Notes: generated from the letters alone by a model not told the origin. Counted from the stretch's first letter, positions 42,075 to 51,953 are shown. The stretch is DNA of 64,000 nt from Candidatus Undinarchaeales archaeon (GCA_030753015.1 JASMDC010000001.1:165467-229466); one strand, 5' to 3'. Numbers and translations are program-made.

Positions 42075-44003
42075 TCAGCAATCCTCGTCCCGGGACACGA
42101 CATTGTGATAGGTGCCTTCCCGGTCGAGCTCCACGGTGATAGGCTTCATCGCGATGTCCGGGAGCGAGCTTGTGCCCTCGACCACCTCGAGGATCATCCC
42201 CTTCGGAAGGACCGGGTAGATGGGGCGGTCCGAGCTATCCTTGGACGATACTGCTAGCAGGAGGTACTTGCCCGGATTCACCGTGGGGAACTCGATCCCC
42301 CCATCCTCATCGGTTATCGCACTAACAACGTCACCGAGGGTTGTGTCCATGGGAAAGAGGAATACCTCGACGTATGCTGGCGGCCTCCCATCGACATAGC
42401 CGAGCGGCACCGGCTCCCGTTCCTCAACCGTCTGGGATGACGCGCAGTAGACGTCGTTCCTCATGACCACCCGGCTCGAAAGGGCGCCGAATTTCCGCAC
42501 CGGGAGGGTGACTTGGCTCGCGGCCCCGATCTTTTCCTTCAAGCTCGATCTGGCGTACTCGGTCCCCTCTGCCTCGAACACGATGTCATGGACTCCGCAC
42601 GGGACGCCATCCCAGGTCGTTCCAGAGGAATAGCTCATGTCAACGTCGTTCGATGGATAGCGGCATGAGTCGATCCGGAGAGAACCTTCCATCGCTGGTG
42701 GATCGAGGTCCACCGTGAGGGAGCAGGCGCCCTGACACTGGTCCTCGATGTACTTGGGCGCTGAAACTGACTCGTTGGTAGCAGCGGACAGCTTCTGAAG
42801 ATAGGGTTCCATGTAGAACTTGAACTCCAATGGCTTGATCTCGGATGACGTCCCGGCGGCGCCGACGACCTTTGCCGAGGGTAGGAGGTCGCGAAGGATG
42901 ATCTTGACGGGGAAGTGGATGGAGTAGTTCATCTTGTACCCCCCCGTACAATCGCCCGAAGGGGACAGACCGAAGGGACCGAGTCTGAAGAAGTACACCG
43001 TGTCGGTCGAGCGGTAATCGGGCTTATCCTCGTTGGCGATGAAGGAGAACTTGAACTCGTTCTCATAGAGGTCGAAGGTCCACTCTACGAACTCCATGAC
43101 CTTCTCGATATCAGCCTGTTCCATCCCGGTGAATGTCTCCACTCCACTGAAGTCGGCTTTGCGTACGCGGCGCATCTCGTTAGCGACAGCCAGGCGGGAA
43201 TGTTCCCGGAAGGGCTCGATAAGGTTCCCATGCTTCGAGAGGGGATTCCCATCGGTCGAGATCACGCTGATCTCGTACCGAGCATCCTGGTCACAGGACG
43301 GGATGCCCTTGCAGCAGTCACCACCCGGTTTGGGGATGCGCGGATCCGACGTGATGCTGTCGAAGATGGAGTCCTCCATGGTCCGGGCGTCGATGTAGCT
43401 CTCGACATAGTACACTGCGATGTCGTGCAGAAACTTGAGCCGGAGCGGCACGTTGACATCGAACTCGATGTCGGTCTTCACTTCCTCGCCCTCAGCCCTG
43501 ATGCGGACGGGAAGGCTCAACCGTGCCGTGATGGAGTTGTCCAGTAGGGTGACGTTAGCCTTTGGGAATCCGAAGGAGTAGAGGTCCCTGCGTAGGGTCT
43601 TCTGCAGCTCAAGGACACGCTCCTTGACGTTGCGCTCGATCTCCTGGACCATCATCTGCTCCATTACCTGGCTCGTGGGTATGTTCACGATTTTTCCCTC
43701 GTAGAACCAGTAGGGGACGCCCAGGTGGCTCAGAGGTGGATGGTTCTCTTTTGTATAGCCGCCATGCGCGGCCATCTCCTCTGCGGACTCGTGGACAGCA
43801 GCCTCGAGGAACCGCTCCAGGGAGGATTGGACCGACTCGAGCTCGTTACGGACCGTTTCCGATTGTATCTCTTGTCGACGTACTTCGGATTCCGTCTTCC
43901 CTCTGGAGAACATCGTGTAGAGCACGAAGATGACCACCACCGCCAGGGCCATGATGCCAAACAATGCAATCTGTCCCCGGGTGCCTTTACGCCTCATGTG
44001 CAT
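42075..44003 (-). CDS. Envelope protein with class III (pilin-like) signal anchor
   Basis: 642 residues. The N-terminus, MHMRRKGTRGQIALFGIMAL plus more hydrophobic residues, has the charged-then-GQI-hydrophobic layout of archaeal type IV pilin-like precursors. A helical segment (LESVQSSLERFLEAAVHE, AAHGGYTKE) and PYWFYEGKIVNIPTSQVMEQ resemble a recurring family of envelope proteins in uncultured archaea, as I recall. The rest is beta-rich with Cys pairs (GGDCCKGIPSCD, CQGACS) and a carboxypeptidase-regulatory-like end (ITDEDGGIEFPTVNPGKYLLLAV). Overlaps the upstream gene by 10 nt. Confidence 0.65.
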   Translation of the reverse strand: MHMRRKGTRGQIALFGIMALAVVVIFVLYTMFSRGKTESEVRRQEIQSETVRNELESVQSSLERFLEAAVHESAEEMAAHGGYTKENHPPLSHLGVPYWFYEGKIVNIPTSQVMEQMMVQEIERNVKERVLELQKTLRRDLYSFGFPKANVTLLDNSITARLSLPVRIRAEGEEVKTDIEFDVNVPLRLKFLHDIAVYYVESYIDARTMEDSIFDSITSDPRIPKPGGDCCKGIPSCDQDARYEISVISTDGNPLSKHGNLIEPFREHSRLAVANEMRRVRKADFSGVETFTGMEQADIEKVMEFVEWTFDLYENEFKFSFIANEDKPDYRSTDTVYFFRLGPFGLSPSGDCTGGYKMNYSIHFPVKIILRDLLPSAKVVGAAGTSSEIKPLEFKFYMEPYLQKLSAATNESVSAPKYIEDQCQGACSLTVDLDPPAMEGSLRIDSCRYPSNDVDMSYSSGTTWDGVPCGVHDIVFEAEGTEYARSSLKEKIGAASQVTLPVRKFGALSSRVVMRNDVYCASSQTVEEREPVPLGYVDGRPPAYVEVFLFPMDTTLGDVVSAITDEDGGIEFPTVNPGKYLLLAVSSKDSSDRPIYPVLPKGMILEVVEGTSSLPDIAMKPITVELDREGTYHNVVSRDEDC

Positions 44004-47000
44004 CCCACCACGTATCGGCCGGGATTGGACTTCACTTGGAGGTCCGTACGCTTCGATTCGACGACACCCTGCGGAGTATGGATCTCCACGAGCAGCTCCA
44101 CTGTGCTACCGCCGTTCGGTGGATGCGGACAGAGGGAGATGTCTGAGAGATGCAATCTGACACCCGATGTCGTGCTGACAAGATAGGCGAGGTTCTCTGT
44201 AACGTTCCGATCCCCGATGAACACACGGAAGTTACGCTCGGAGACGTCGATGGTTCCTTTGATCTGGAGGAATACGTCGAGATTGAAGCCCATCACAGCA
44301 AGGTAATGGATGAGCGGCTCGTTGTCGTTGCCCGGGCTCGCTCGCTGGATTCTGAAGTCGAGAGGGACATAGTCCGTAACTTCGATGGGCTCTTTCGAAT
44401 TACCAATGCGCCCGAGGTGCTCGATGGCAACAGATATGGCCTGTTCGGTGGGCAGGGTGGTGTACACAATCAGGTGCTCCATCTCCTCACGGACGGCGAG
44501 CTCATGGCCCTGTCCGTCGTCCGTCCGAACAGCGGCCTTGATGTTGTTATCGTCCAAGGCGAATTCGATCCATTCATTGCCGGATGCTAAGGTGATGGTT
44601 CGGTCATCAGCGCTCTTGGAGATCTCGGCATACTCCATCCAGTCCTTACCGAACGTGCGCCGTAGGTAGCTCCGCACTTTTCCATTGTCGGTGCCCGGAA
44701 CCTCGTTCCAGGTGAAGAGGAGTGTGTCCATGAACGTCGTTGATAGCTGCCAACGGTCCGAGAGCTTGTTATATGTCGGTGTGAAGTCAGCGGGCGTGAG
44801 CCCTCCGAACGTGATGTTGAAGGCCTTCTTGGGTAGGTTCACCACGGACCTTCCATCGAGGTCCTGGACGACCGCATCGGTCTGGAGCGGGAAACCGATC
44901 TCGAAGTCCTTGGGCCGCACCCTGTCCGGCTCGATGTCGTGCAGGCTCACTCGCAGGAACGATTCGTCCTCAGGGTACCATACCTCGAATGGCCGCCGGA
45001 TGACATGGATGTTGCCTTTGTACCCGATTACAATGAAGACCTCGTAATCCCCGGGCGGCAGATCCGCTGTGAAGGATGCCTCGATCTTCCAGCCGCCGGC
45101 ATGGTCGTCGTGTACCTTCTTGATGGTGGGCGCATTGAGGGCTTCATGGTCGTGGAGGGACGCGTTCACGTTGAGCTCGTCGAGCGCTTCCTCCTCGAGA
45201 AGTACTCCCTCGTACCTGATGTTCCCGCGCCAGATGACGTTCACGGCGTCCGTTCGGAGCACGTCCGCCCTGACATGATCGGGTTCGAGATCGAGAAGCG
45301 AGAACTCGAGGTTGGACGGGGCACATCCTCCCTTGGCGCACATCTCACCGATAACGCAGGTGGCCTCGGGATTCTTGTCCTTGCCGAGGCAGATGCAGGT
45401 GCCCATGCATACCTCTCCGATATCGATGCACGAGAGCGTCTGGAGGCCGCTCTTGGCCATACACTCTCCCTCGGACTCAATGATGATGAAAGGGCTCTTG
45501 ATACGCTGCTCGGTGCAGTCGGAGGGGCTACAATATCTTCCGTACTCACACACGTCAAGGACGTCACCTGTCTCCTTATCGAAGCAGAGGCAGAGGGGGA
45601 TGTCGGAGGACGAAGGAGTACAGGTCTGCCCCGTCTGGATGCACGGGAGGGTCGCACCGAGAACGTGCATGGAACCGCCATCGCACACCTCTGACTGGGG
45701 TGTGCGGAGCTGGGGTCGCCACTCCGAAACCTCGATCATGTTCACCGAACCGCCGACGTTCTGGTTGTCGCGGTAGGCCGTGGTCTGGATTGTATAGGCT
45801 CCCGGATCGAGCGAGGGATCGAGGCTGAGCTCAGCGTTGCCACATCCGAGCGACTCCTCCTCCATCACCTTGATGCCGTCCTGATTGAACACCTGGACAC
45901 TGCATATGTCCCCCGGCGCGTCGGTGTAGAGGGAGACATCCTCGCCGGCCTTGTACACGTCCTTGTCGGTTTTCGTATCAGCAGGCATTACTCCACCGAC
46001 ACCGATCAGTTCGAAACGGGCAGTAGCACGGCCGACAAGGCCCTGGTGATAGCCCTCCACTTCCACAAGGTAAGTGCCGGGCGCCCACGAAGTGGACGTG
46101 CCCACGACCACGTTCGTACACGTCTGGAGCTCCAAGGTGTTCTTCTTGGTCCAGAACGAATCATAGACGTTCACCGTGCACCCTTCCAAAGGCTGTGCTG
46201 GGTGGACATCCAGCACGAGGCCGGTCCCCAGATGGACGGATGTCCGCTCTGTCACGAGACGGATCGCTAGGGGGGGTTCGGCCAGCCTGAACTCCTGCTT
46301 GATATACTCCATGGCGTCGCCGCGCACACCGATGATATGGAGGTCATAGAGAACGGCGTCCATGGAGCCGTCAGTGGGGATAACGAGCTTCTCACAGGAC
46401 GAGCCGAAGGCCTTGGCGACCGGTCGGTCATCTCCTCGTTCCGTGAGGGCCGCGATGCAGAACTTGAAGCTGCCTGAAACCTCACCTACCTTCTCGATGT
46501 CGATGGTGTCGCCAACAGTATGGTCGCCACGTTCAGGCGCCTTCAGGGAGAAAGCATCCATCGCCACCATGCGTCCGGCCAGGGTGAAGTTCGATTCCAG
46601 GGTCAGGTCGGTGACATTGGCCACCCGTAGCGTATAGAGCGAAGGATAGGTGATACGCAGCTTCCTGCCGTAGGTGAACACGCCTGGGATGAGGTCGAAC
46701 TGTTTCGGCCGATAGTGGAGCGTGAACTCGACCTCAAGGCTCTCTCCTTCAATCGTGAAAGTGTTGAAGCTGATACGCGGGACCTCGCCCAGGGTGAACC
46801 TCACAAGGTCCTCCTGCTTAGTGATCGTTGAGTAGGTGTGGTCGAATATATCGAACCGTTTTTCGAGCGCCAGCTCGTCAAGCTCGTCCACGTATCCGGG
46901 TGACAGGCTCATGTCATAGTCCACCGAGATGATCGCGTGCTTGAAGTTGAGCACCTCCACTCTTTCGAGGATGCTGTCCGCGACGAGGTAGCCCCTGTAA

Positions 47001-47074
47001 CCCGAGGCGAGGCAGAGGAGTGCGAGGGCCAGAGCGGCAGCACCGCGGAACACCAGCAGGCCGTGGTGATTCAT
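43994..47074 (-). CDS. Large secreted beta-rich envelope protein
   Basis: 1026 residues from ATG 47074, preferred over 47092 because GAGGT lies 7-11 nt upstream and the TATA-like TTTAATATA (47105-47113) is well placed. A signal helix (GAAALALALLCLASG) starts the protein. It then has several Ig-like or macroglobulin-like beta repeats (KTDKDVYKAGEDVSLY) and a Cys-rich central segment (about 470-590; CICLGKDKN, CMGTC). Two copies of a LEPDHVRAD/IEPDRVRPK-headed module and a C-terminal beta domain follow. Its gene overlaps the pilin-like gene, so the products probably act together at the surface. Confidence 0.65.
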   Translation of the reverse strand: MNHHGLLVFRGAAALALALLCLASGYRGYLVADSILERVEVLNFKHAIISVDYDMSLSPGYVDELDELALEKRFDIFDHTYSTITKQEDLVRFTLGEVPRISFNTFTIEGESLEVEFTLHYRPKQFDLIPGVFTYGRKLRITYPSLYTLRVANVTDLTLESNFTLAGRMVAMDAFSLKAPERGDHTVGDTIDIEKVGEVSGSFKFCIAALTERGDDRPVAKAFGSSCEKLVIPTDGSMDAVLYDLHIIGVRGDAMEYIKQEFRLAEPPLAIRLVTERTSVHLGTGLVLDVHPAQPLEGCTVNVYDSFWTKKNTLELQTCTNVVVGTSTSWAPGTYLVEVEGYHQGLVGRATARFELIGVGGVMPADTKTDKDVYKAGEDVSLYTDAPGDICSVQVFNQDGIKVMEEESLGCGNAELSLDPSLDPGAYTIQTTAYRDNQNVGGSVNMIEVSEWRPQLRTPQSEVCDGGSMHVLGATLPCIQTGQTCTPSSSDIPLCLCFDKETGDVLDVCEYGRYCSPSDCTEQRIKSPFIIIESEGECMAKSGLQTLSCIDIGEVCMGTCICLGKDKNPEATCVIGEMCAKGGCAPSNLEFSLLDLEPDHVRADVLRTDAVNVIWRGNIRYEGVLLEEEALDELNVNASLHDHEALNAPTIKKVHDDHAGGWKIEASFTADLPPGDYEVFIVIGYKGNIHVIRRPFEVWYPEDESFLRVSLHDIEPDRVRPKDFEIGFPLQTDAVVQDLDGRSVVNLPKKAFNITFGGLTPADFTPTYNKLSDRWQLSTTFMDTLLFTWNEVPGTDNGKVRSYLRRTFGKDWMEYAEISKSADDRTITLASGNEWIEFALDDNNIKAAVRTDDGQGHELAVREEMEHLIVYTTLPTEQAISVAIEHLGRIGNSKEPIEVTDYVPLDFRIQRASPGNDNEPLIHYLAVMGFNLDVFLQIKGTIDVSERNFRVFIGDRNVTENLAYLVSTTSGVRLHLSDISLCPHPPNGGSTVELLVEIHTPQGVVESKRTDLQVKSNPGRYVVGCT

Positions 47075-47119
47075 ATCACTACCTCTACGCATCTACGGGC
47101 TCAATATATTAAATAGCTA

Positions 47120-48118
47120 TCAGGAACCGATATCGGCCGATTCGGGCTCCTTCTTATCGATCCGTGCGCGCTTGAGGTCATCGCGGAGGACGAGGCGATT
47201 CGTGTTCCCCATCCTCTCCTTGCGGAGCACGCTTCGTGACTCAAGGTCCATGACCAGACGGCTGAGCTTGGACTTGGAAATGTCTAGCTTTACCAGCAGG
47301 TCGCGCTGCTTGAGCCTCCCGCCGGCGTGGATCAGGGATTCGACGACCGCCTGCTCGTCCTCCGTGAACACCGAAAGGACAGAGGGCCGCTTCTGTGTAG
47401 CCCAACGGCCAAAGGAGAACAGCGCCAATCCGATGAGGAGACCGACCACGATACCTTGAGGTGTGATGGATTGGTATACCTCTTTGACCTCTTCCTTTGG
47501 GCGCGTGAACCGAGCGAATACACTTATGCTGTCATCGGCGGTGACGTTGGTACGGGCCCATACGAGAAGTAGGTGCTGCCCGTCAGTCTTGAGCTCAGCT
47601 GGCGGGAACAGGACGGAATGCGTCTGCGCTGCCATCCCGCCTACGGGGAGTATATAGCCGGGGGGGAGTTGCACTGTGAGGGAGAAGTCACTGATTGGAG
47701 TAGAAGGATTATATGTCGTACGGAACTCAAGATCCTCCCCTTCCTTGCGTACGAACTGGTCTGTTGTGAAGGATATCGAATAATGACGGTCCTTGCCCGG
47801 GAGCACGGGATAGGTGAACGTGATGTTCACGAGTTTGATCCACTGGTTCTCTGCCACGGTCCATGAGACGTCCTCCCCTACACCGCGGACCGCGATGTCC
47901 TGAACGTCCCGAACGACCGTGAAGAAGGCGTTGCGGATCGGCTCTTGGCCAGTGTTGCGGATGTGAACATCGATGGTCTCATGGCAGGTGCCATTGGGGA
48001 TTACTGCGATCCGCATATAGTACTCCTCATACACCTTTCCCTCGTCCCCGACGGCGGGGCTAAGGAGCGTGAGCACCGCAAGGAGAAGAACACTAAGGAG
48101 ATGGACCCGGGAGTACAC
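47120..48118 (-). CDS. Membrane-anchored winged-helix regulator
   Basis: 332 residues from GTG 48118, which lies 31 nt after TTTAAA (48144-48149); the longer GTG start 48139 is too close to that box. It has a signal peptide (SRVHLLSVLLLAVLTLLSP), an external beta domain of about 180 residues, and a membrane helix (GIVVGLLIGLALFSFGRWA, about 222-240). The cytoplasmic C-terminus is a winged helix (VVESLIHAGGRLKQRDLLVKL, then SKSKLSRLVMDLESRSVLRKERMGNTNRLVL). Such one-component proteins may pass an outside signal to DNA. Being first in the surface-protein block, it may control it; that is inference. Confidence 0.75.
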   Translation of the reverse strand: MYSRVHLLSVLLLAVLTLLSPAVGDEGKVYEEYYMRIAVIPNGTCHETIDVHIRNTGQEPIRNAFFTVVRDVQDIAVRGVGEDVSWTVAENQWIKLVNITFTYPVLPGKDRHYSISFTTDQFVRKEGEDLEFRTTYNPSTPISDFSLTVQLPPGYILPVGGMAAQTHSVLFPPAELKTDGQHLLLVWARTNVTADDSISVFARFTRPKEEVKEVYQSITPQGIVVGLLIGLALFSFGRWATQKRPSVLSVFTEDEQAVVESLIHAGGRLKQRDLLVKLDISKSKLSRLVMDLESRSVLRKERMGNTNRLVLRDDLKRARIDKKEPESADIGS

Positions 48119-48228
48119 TGGGTAGTGGGTGTGGCTCACTTCGTTTAAATAGGTTTCACGAGGCGCCTCCTGTGTCTTTTTATAATTTCAACGCCCTATG
48201 ATTAAGACCTATAAGGGGGAATGCTCCG

Positions 48229-48957
48229 ATGTCGATGACGAGGATAGGGTTCGTGGTACTTGCGCTCCTACTCGTCATGGTCTCGTCCCTCGACATCCTC
48301 AACCTCGTCGTTGAGGAAACCGAGCAGTCAGGATGTCGGGGGGAGAAGATCAGCGTCGTAGCCAAGTACGAGAGCCTTCTCAAGGATCCGGCCATCTTTG
48401 TCGTCAAGCTCGATGATCCCCACGGTTTCTATCAGAAGAAGAATCCCTACAAGGTGTCCTTGGGGGCCGCTGAGTACGTGGACCATCGGTACGAGCTCAC
48501 ACCCCCCGTGGGGCTCGATCCGGGCCGGTACGAGCTTCCTCTCGTGGCATACCCTGCCATTTCCCCCCAGTTCACCGTTAAGCGGGAGATCGTCATCGTC
48601 GTGAAGGACTGCGTTGCCGAAGGGGCGACGGCGAGCGTGGAACCGTCAGAAGGCCCCGAGGCCAGCAGTGCCGCGACCGCGACGGCCACCGCAACGGCGG
48701 GTGGTGGCGGGGACGACCAGGGAGGCTCAAGCATGACATCCCTCATCGGGATCGTGCTGGCCATCATCGTGCTCGTCATGGGATTGACACTCTTCACCAG
48801 GAGCCGGGCGATCGCACAACAGGCCGCCCTCCAGCAGCAGCAACAAGCGGCCAGCATGGCCCAGGCCGGCTACTACGGATACCAGTACCCGGCGTACCAG
48901 GGGAGCTCGTACTACGCGGGCCGTGGCGGGTATGCGAACGTGTACGGCCGGTACTGA
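48229..48957 (+). CDS. Membrane protein with Gln/Tyr/Gly-rich cytoplasmic tail
   Basis: 242 residues; ATG 48235 is an alternative. An N-terminal signal helix (GFVVLALLLVMVSSL) precedes an external domain of about 110 residues (SVVAKYESLLKDPAIFVV...). An Ala/Thr-rich linker and a membrane helix (LIGIVLAIIVLVMGLTLF, about 170-187) lead to a tail of about 50 residues with a QQQQQ run and many Tyr and Gly (GYYGYQYPAYQ). AAGGGGG at about 48214-48220 is a plausible ribosome site. Divergent from the winged-helix membrane protein. Confidence 0.65.
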   Translation: MSMTRIGFVVLALLLVMVSSLDILNLVVEETEQSGCRGEKISVVAKYESLLKDPAIFVVKLDDPHGFYQKKNPYKVSLGAAEYVDHRYELTPPVGLDPGRYELPLVAYPAISPQFTVKREIVIVVKDCVAEGATASVEPSEGPEASSAATATATATAGGGGDDQGGSSMTSLIGIVLAIIVLVMGLTLFTRSRAIAQQAALQQQQQAASMAQAGYYGYQYPAYQGSSYYAGRGGYANVYGRY

Positions 48958-48996
48958 GCCAAACGGTTATAAGCCGGGACATCATTCTAATCCCTC

Positions 48997-49626
48997 GTGA
49001 TCGTCATCTTCGACCTCGACGGCACGCTCACCGCTGGCCGACTGAACCTCGACGGCATCAAACGCGAGATGGACGAAATCTTCTCAGAGCGCGGTGTGGA
49101 CGTGTCGGACGAGTTCGGCATCGTGGAGAAGATCGCACTGGGCGCCGCTGCACTGGGTGATCCCGAGCTCGGTCGCACGCTCTGTGCACGGCTGGAAGAG
49201 GAGGAGGTGGCCGCTGCGGACAACGCCAAGTCGCTCCCTGGCACGCGTGGGGCGCTGGAAGAACTCCGCTACCGGGGCCTGCGTATGGCCGTGCTCTCCC
49301 GTAACTGCCGTTCTGCGGTGGACCGGAGCCTCGAGCGGCTGGACCTGAGCACCTTCTTCGAGAGCGTGATCACACGGGAGGACGCTCCTCCCAAGCCGCT
49401 CCCCGACGGCGTCGAGCTCATCATCGGCACCCTGGGCGGCGGACCTGCAGTGATGGTGGGGGACAGCACCCTTGACATAATGGCCGGGCGCAATGCGGGG
49501 ATCACGACGATCGGAGTGCTCTCAGGCTACGCTTCGCGCAAGGATCTAGAGGCCTCCGGTGCCGACCACATAATCGACGATGTATCCCAGCTGCCTGCCC
49601 TGCTGGTGCGACTGAAAGGTAGATGA
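48997..49626 (+). CDS. HAD-superfamily phosphatase, phosphoglycolate phosphatase-like
   Basis: 209 residues from a leaderless GTG 30 nt after TTATAA (48967-48972). HAD motifs are VIFDLDGTL (I), AVLSRN (II), PPKPLPDG (III, Lys) and VMVGDSTLDIMAGRNAG (IV). A helical cap lies between I and II. Substrate unknown. A separate promoter precedes the pdxS gene downstream. Confidence 0.85.
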   Translation: MIVIFDLDGTLTAGRLNLDGIKREMDEIFSERGVDVSDEFGIVEKIALGAAALGDPELGRTLCARLEEEEVAAADNAKSLPGTRGALEELRYRGLRMAVLSRNCRSAVDRSLERLDLSTFFESVITREDAPPKPLPDGVELIIGTLGGGPAVMVGDSTLDIMAGRNAGITTIGVLSGYASRKDLEASGADHIIDDVSQLPALLVRLKGR

Positions 49627-49652
49627 GGCGCCCATCGACCCCACAAGAACCC

Positions 49653-49658
49653 TTAAAA
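49653..49658 (+). promoter_or_regulatory. TATA box of the pdxST operon
   Basis: TTAAAA lies 30 nt before ATG 49683. Confidence 0.65.
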
Positions 49659-49682
49659 CCTTTGGTAAAATGACGTGCCGTC

Positions 49683-50576
49683 ATGATCCCCGAGATCGTT
49701 CACGGTTCAGAGCGCCTCAAGCGAGGCTTTGCGAAGATGCAGAAGGGCGGCGTCATCATGGACGTCACCAACGCCGAGCAGGCCCTGGTTGCAGAGCAGG
49801 CTGGTGCCGTCGCTGTCATGGCGCTCGAGCGCGTGCCCGCGGACGTGCGGGCGGAGGGCGGAGTCGCGCGGATGCCCGATCCTGCAAAGGTCGAGGCCAT
49901 CGTCAAAGCCGTGACCATCCCCGTCATGGCGAAGTGCCGCATCGGCCACTTCGTCGAGGCGCAGATCCTCGAGACGCTCGGAGTGGACATGATCGACGAG
50001 TCCGAGGTGCTCACTCCCGCGGATATGAACAACCACGTGGATAAGTCCGGTTTCACCGTGCCGTTCGTATGTGGCGCCCGTGATCTGGGCGAGGCCCTCC
50101 GGCGCATCAACGAGGGCGCGGCAATGATCCGAACCAAGGGCGAGGCAGGCACCGGTAACGTTGTCGAGGCCGTACGGCACACACGCCAGATAGCCGATGA
50201 GATCCGGGCGCTGGGCGGACAGGACAACGAGTTCCTGGCCCGAAAGGCCCGTGAGTACGGCGTCCCCATCTCCCTGGTGAAGGAGACGGCCAAGCTCGGC
50301 CGGCTCCCCGTTGTCAACTTCGCTGCAGGCGGCATCGCCACACCTGCAGACGCTGCACTGATGATGCAGATGGGCGGCGACGGCGTGTTCGTGGGGAGCG
50401 GTATCTTCAAGTCCTCCGATCCCCCGCGGTTCGCCCGGGCCATCGTGGAGGCCGTGAACCACTTCGACGAGCCTGCAGAGATCGCCAAGGCTGCCAAGGG
50501 GCTCGGCGAGCCCATGAAGGGTATCGAGATGGCCACGCTCTCCGATGACGAGCGGCTTCAGGCGCGGGGCGTCTGA
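49683..50576 (+). CDS. pdxS: Pyridoxal 5'-phosphate synthase subunit PdxS
   Basis: 297 residues, the normal length. PdxS makes PLP from ribose-5-phosphate, glyceraldehyde-3-phosphate and ammonia. Visible are [46 protein letters not shown] with the first catalytic Lys, [18 protein letters not shown] with the second Lys, and the C-terminal [21 protein letters not shown]. Leaderless promoter upstream. pdxT follows 4 nt after its stop. Confidence 0.97.
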   Translation: MIPEIVHGSERLKRGFAKMQKGGVIMDVTNAEQALVAEQAGAVAVMALERVPADVRAEGGVARMPDPAKVEAIVKAVTIPVMAKCRIGHFVEAQILETLGVDMIDESEVLTPADMNNHVDKSGFTVPFVCGARDLGEALRRINEGAAMIRTKGEAGTGNVVEAVRHTRQIADEIRALGGQDNEFLARKAREYGVPISLVKETAKLGRLPVVNFAAGGIATPADAALMMQMGGDGVFVGSGIFKSSDPPRFARAIVEAVNHFDEPAEIAKAAKGLGEPMKGIEMATLSDDERLQARGV

Positions 50577-50580
50577 AGGC

Positions 50581-51189
50581 ATGCGCATCGGTGTCGTCGG
50601 GCTCCAAGGCGCTGTCTCGGAACACATCGCTATGGCCGAGCAGGCCCTCAGTGAAGAGGGCATCGAAGGCGAGGTGTTCTGGCTGCGCACACGTGTCGAG
50701 CTCGATGACATCACCGGTGTGATACTCCCTGGTGGCGAATCCACGACCATCTCAGACCTCCTCCAGGAGCGGGATATGTTCGGCCCGCTTGCGGAATTAG
50801 GCCGGACCGGTCTCCCCATCATGGGCACCTGCGCGGGCCTCATCATAATCTCGGCCTCGGGCGGTGAACAAGTGGCGCACACGGGACAGCCGCTCATGGG
50901 GCTTTTGGAGGTCGAGGTGAACCGGAACGCCTTCGGCCGCCAGCGCGAGAGCTTCGAGGCCGAGCTGGAGCTCGAGGGCGTGGGCACCTACCATGGTGTG
51001 TTCATCCGCGCACCCGCCGTGGAGAGAATGTGGGGCGACACCCGGTCCCTGGCAACGTTCGACGGTCGCATCGTGGCCGTCCAGCGCAAGAACGTCCTGG
51101 GACTTGCCTTTCACCCCGAACTCACCGATGATACCCGCATCCACCGCCTGTTCTGCCGCATGTGCAAGGAATACGCATTTAATGGATGA
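50581..51189 (+). CDS. pdxT: Pyridoxal 5'-phosphate synthase glutaminase PdxT
   Basis: 202 residues from ATG 50581, whose start MRIGVVGLQGAVSEH is the family N-terminus; upstream in-frame codons from 50545 lie inside pdxS. The glutaminase triad shows as GTCAGLI (Cys), and His and Glu in LAFHPELT; GGESTTIS is the oxyanion strand. It feeds ammonia from glutamine to PdxS. Co-transcribed with pdxS. Confidence 0.96.
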   Translation: MRIGVVGLQGAVSEHIAMAEQALSEEGIEGEVFWLRTRVELDDITGVILPGGESTTISDLLQERDMFGPLAELGRTGLPIMGTCAGLIIISASGGEQVAHTGQPLMGLLEVEVNRNAFGRQRESFEAELELEGVGTYHGVFIRAPAVERMWGDTRSLATFDGRIVAVQRKNVLGLAFHPELTDDTRIHRLFCRMCKEYAFNG

Positions 51190-51210
51190 ACCAGGCTGTA
51201 TTAGGTGACC

Positions 51211-51900
51211 ATGCGTTCTGCCACGGTGCTCGCCCTTCTCCTGGCCACGTTGCTCCTCGCCGGCTGCATCACGCCGACGGCCGAACGCCCTCCCGATCCG
51301 GAAATGCTCGAGTGCGGCCTGGAAGAGAAAGGTCCGGAGCGTGACCGATGCCTGGCCAGGCTCGCCCCCTACACGGCGTGGGACGATGCGGACCAGGCAC
51401 TGTCGATGTGCCGCGACATCAGTGATAGCGGCCGCCGGGACGGGTGTCTGCGACTGACCGCCATCGAGGTCGCCAAGAACGAGCCCGAGAAAGGGATGAC
51501 CGCGTGCCGATCGCTTACCGACGAGGGCCGGCGGTCGATGTGCCTGAACCGGCTCCTCCCATGGATCGACACGGAATCACGCGTGCACGTCCTCATCGAG
51601 ACCCGCCCTCTGGTGGCAGGAGCTATCGGTGTGGTGATCTTCGGTATCTTTGTCCTCTTCGTATTCCTCTTCTTCAAGTTCCGCCAGGTCGAGACGCCCC
51701 ATGTTGTCGAGGACGAGCCGGAGACCAACCTCGCCACCTATGAATCCTACTATGCGAACATGTACGCCCAGTCGTACTATGCTCCGCCCCCGCCGCCCCC
51801 ACCCGTCCAGGAGGAGAGACCCGTGGAGGAGCGGCTGGAGAAGGTGAGAATGCTGGACGATGACGGGAACGTGGTCGAGGTCTATCTCGAGAACGATTGA
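51211..51900 (+). CDS. Lipoprotein-like membrane protein with Cys-rich ectodomain and Tyr-rich tail
   Basis: 229 residues from ATG 51211; GTG 51205 is also possible. The signal ends in a lipobox-like LLLAGC. The external part repeats a C...RDxCL unit about three times (ERDRCLARL, RRDGCLRLT, RRSMCLNRL). A membrane helix (GAIGVVIFGIFVLFVFLFF) and a cytoplasmic tail with several Tyr and PPPPPPP follow. The TATA-like TTTAAT at about 51178 fits a leaderless GTG 51205 or ATG 51211. Function unknown. Confidence 0.65.
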   Translation: MRSATVLALLLATLLLAGCITPTAERPPDPEMLECGLEEKGPERDRCLARLAPYTAWDDADQALSMCRDISDSGRRDGCLRLTAIEVAKNEPEKGMTACRSLTDEGRRSMCLNRLLPWIDTESRVHVLIETRPLVAGAIGVVIFGIFVLFVFLFFKFRQVETPHVVEDEPETNLATYESYYANMYAQSYYAPPPPPPPVQEERPVEERLEKVRMLDDDGNVVEVYLEND

Positions 51901-51924
51901 GCGCTCTACCGCGACTCGAACAGC

Positions 51925-51930
51925 TATAAA
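51925..51930 (+). promoter_or_regulatory. TATA box deciding the glycosyltransferase start
   Basis: TATAAA lies 29 nt before GTG 51954 and only 20 nt before ATG 51945. By the window's leaderless rule the GTG is favoured. Confidence 0.5.
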
Positions 51931-51953
51931 GTTTGGTGTCGTCCATGGCCCCC

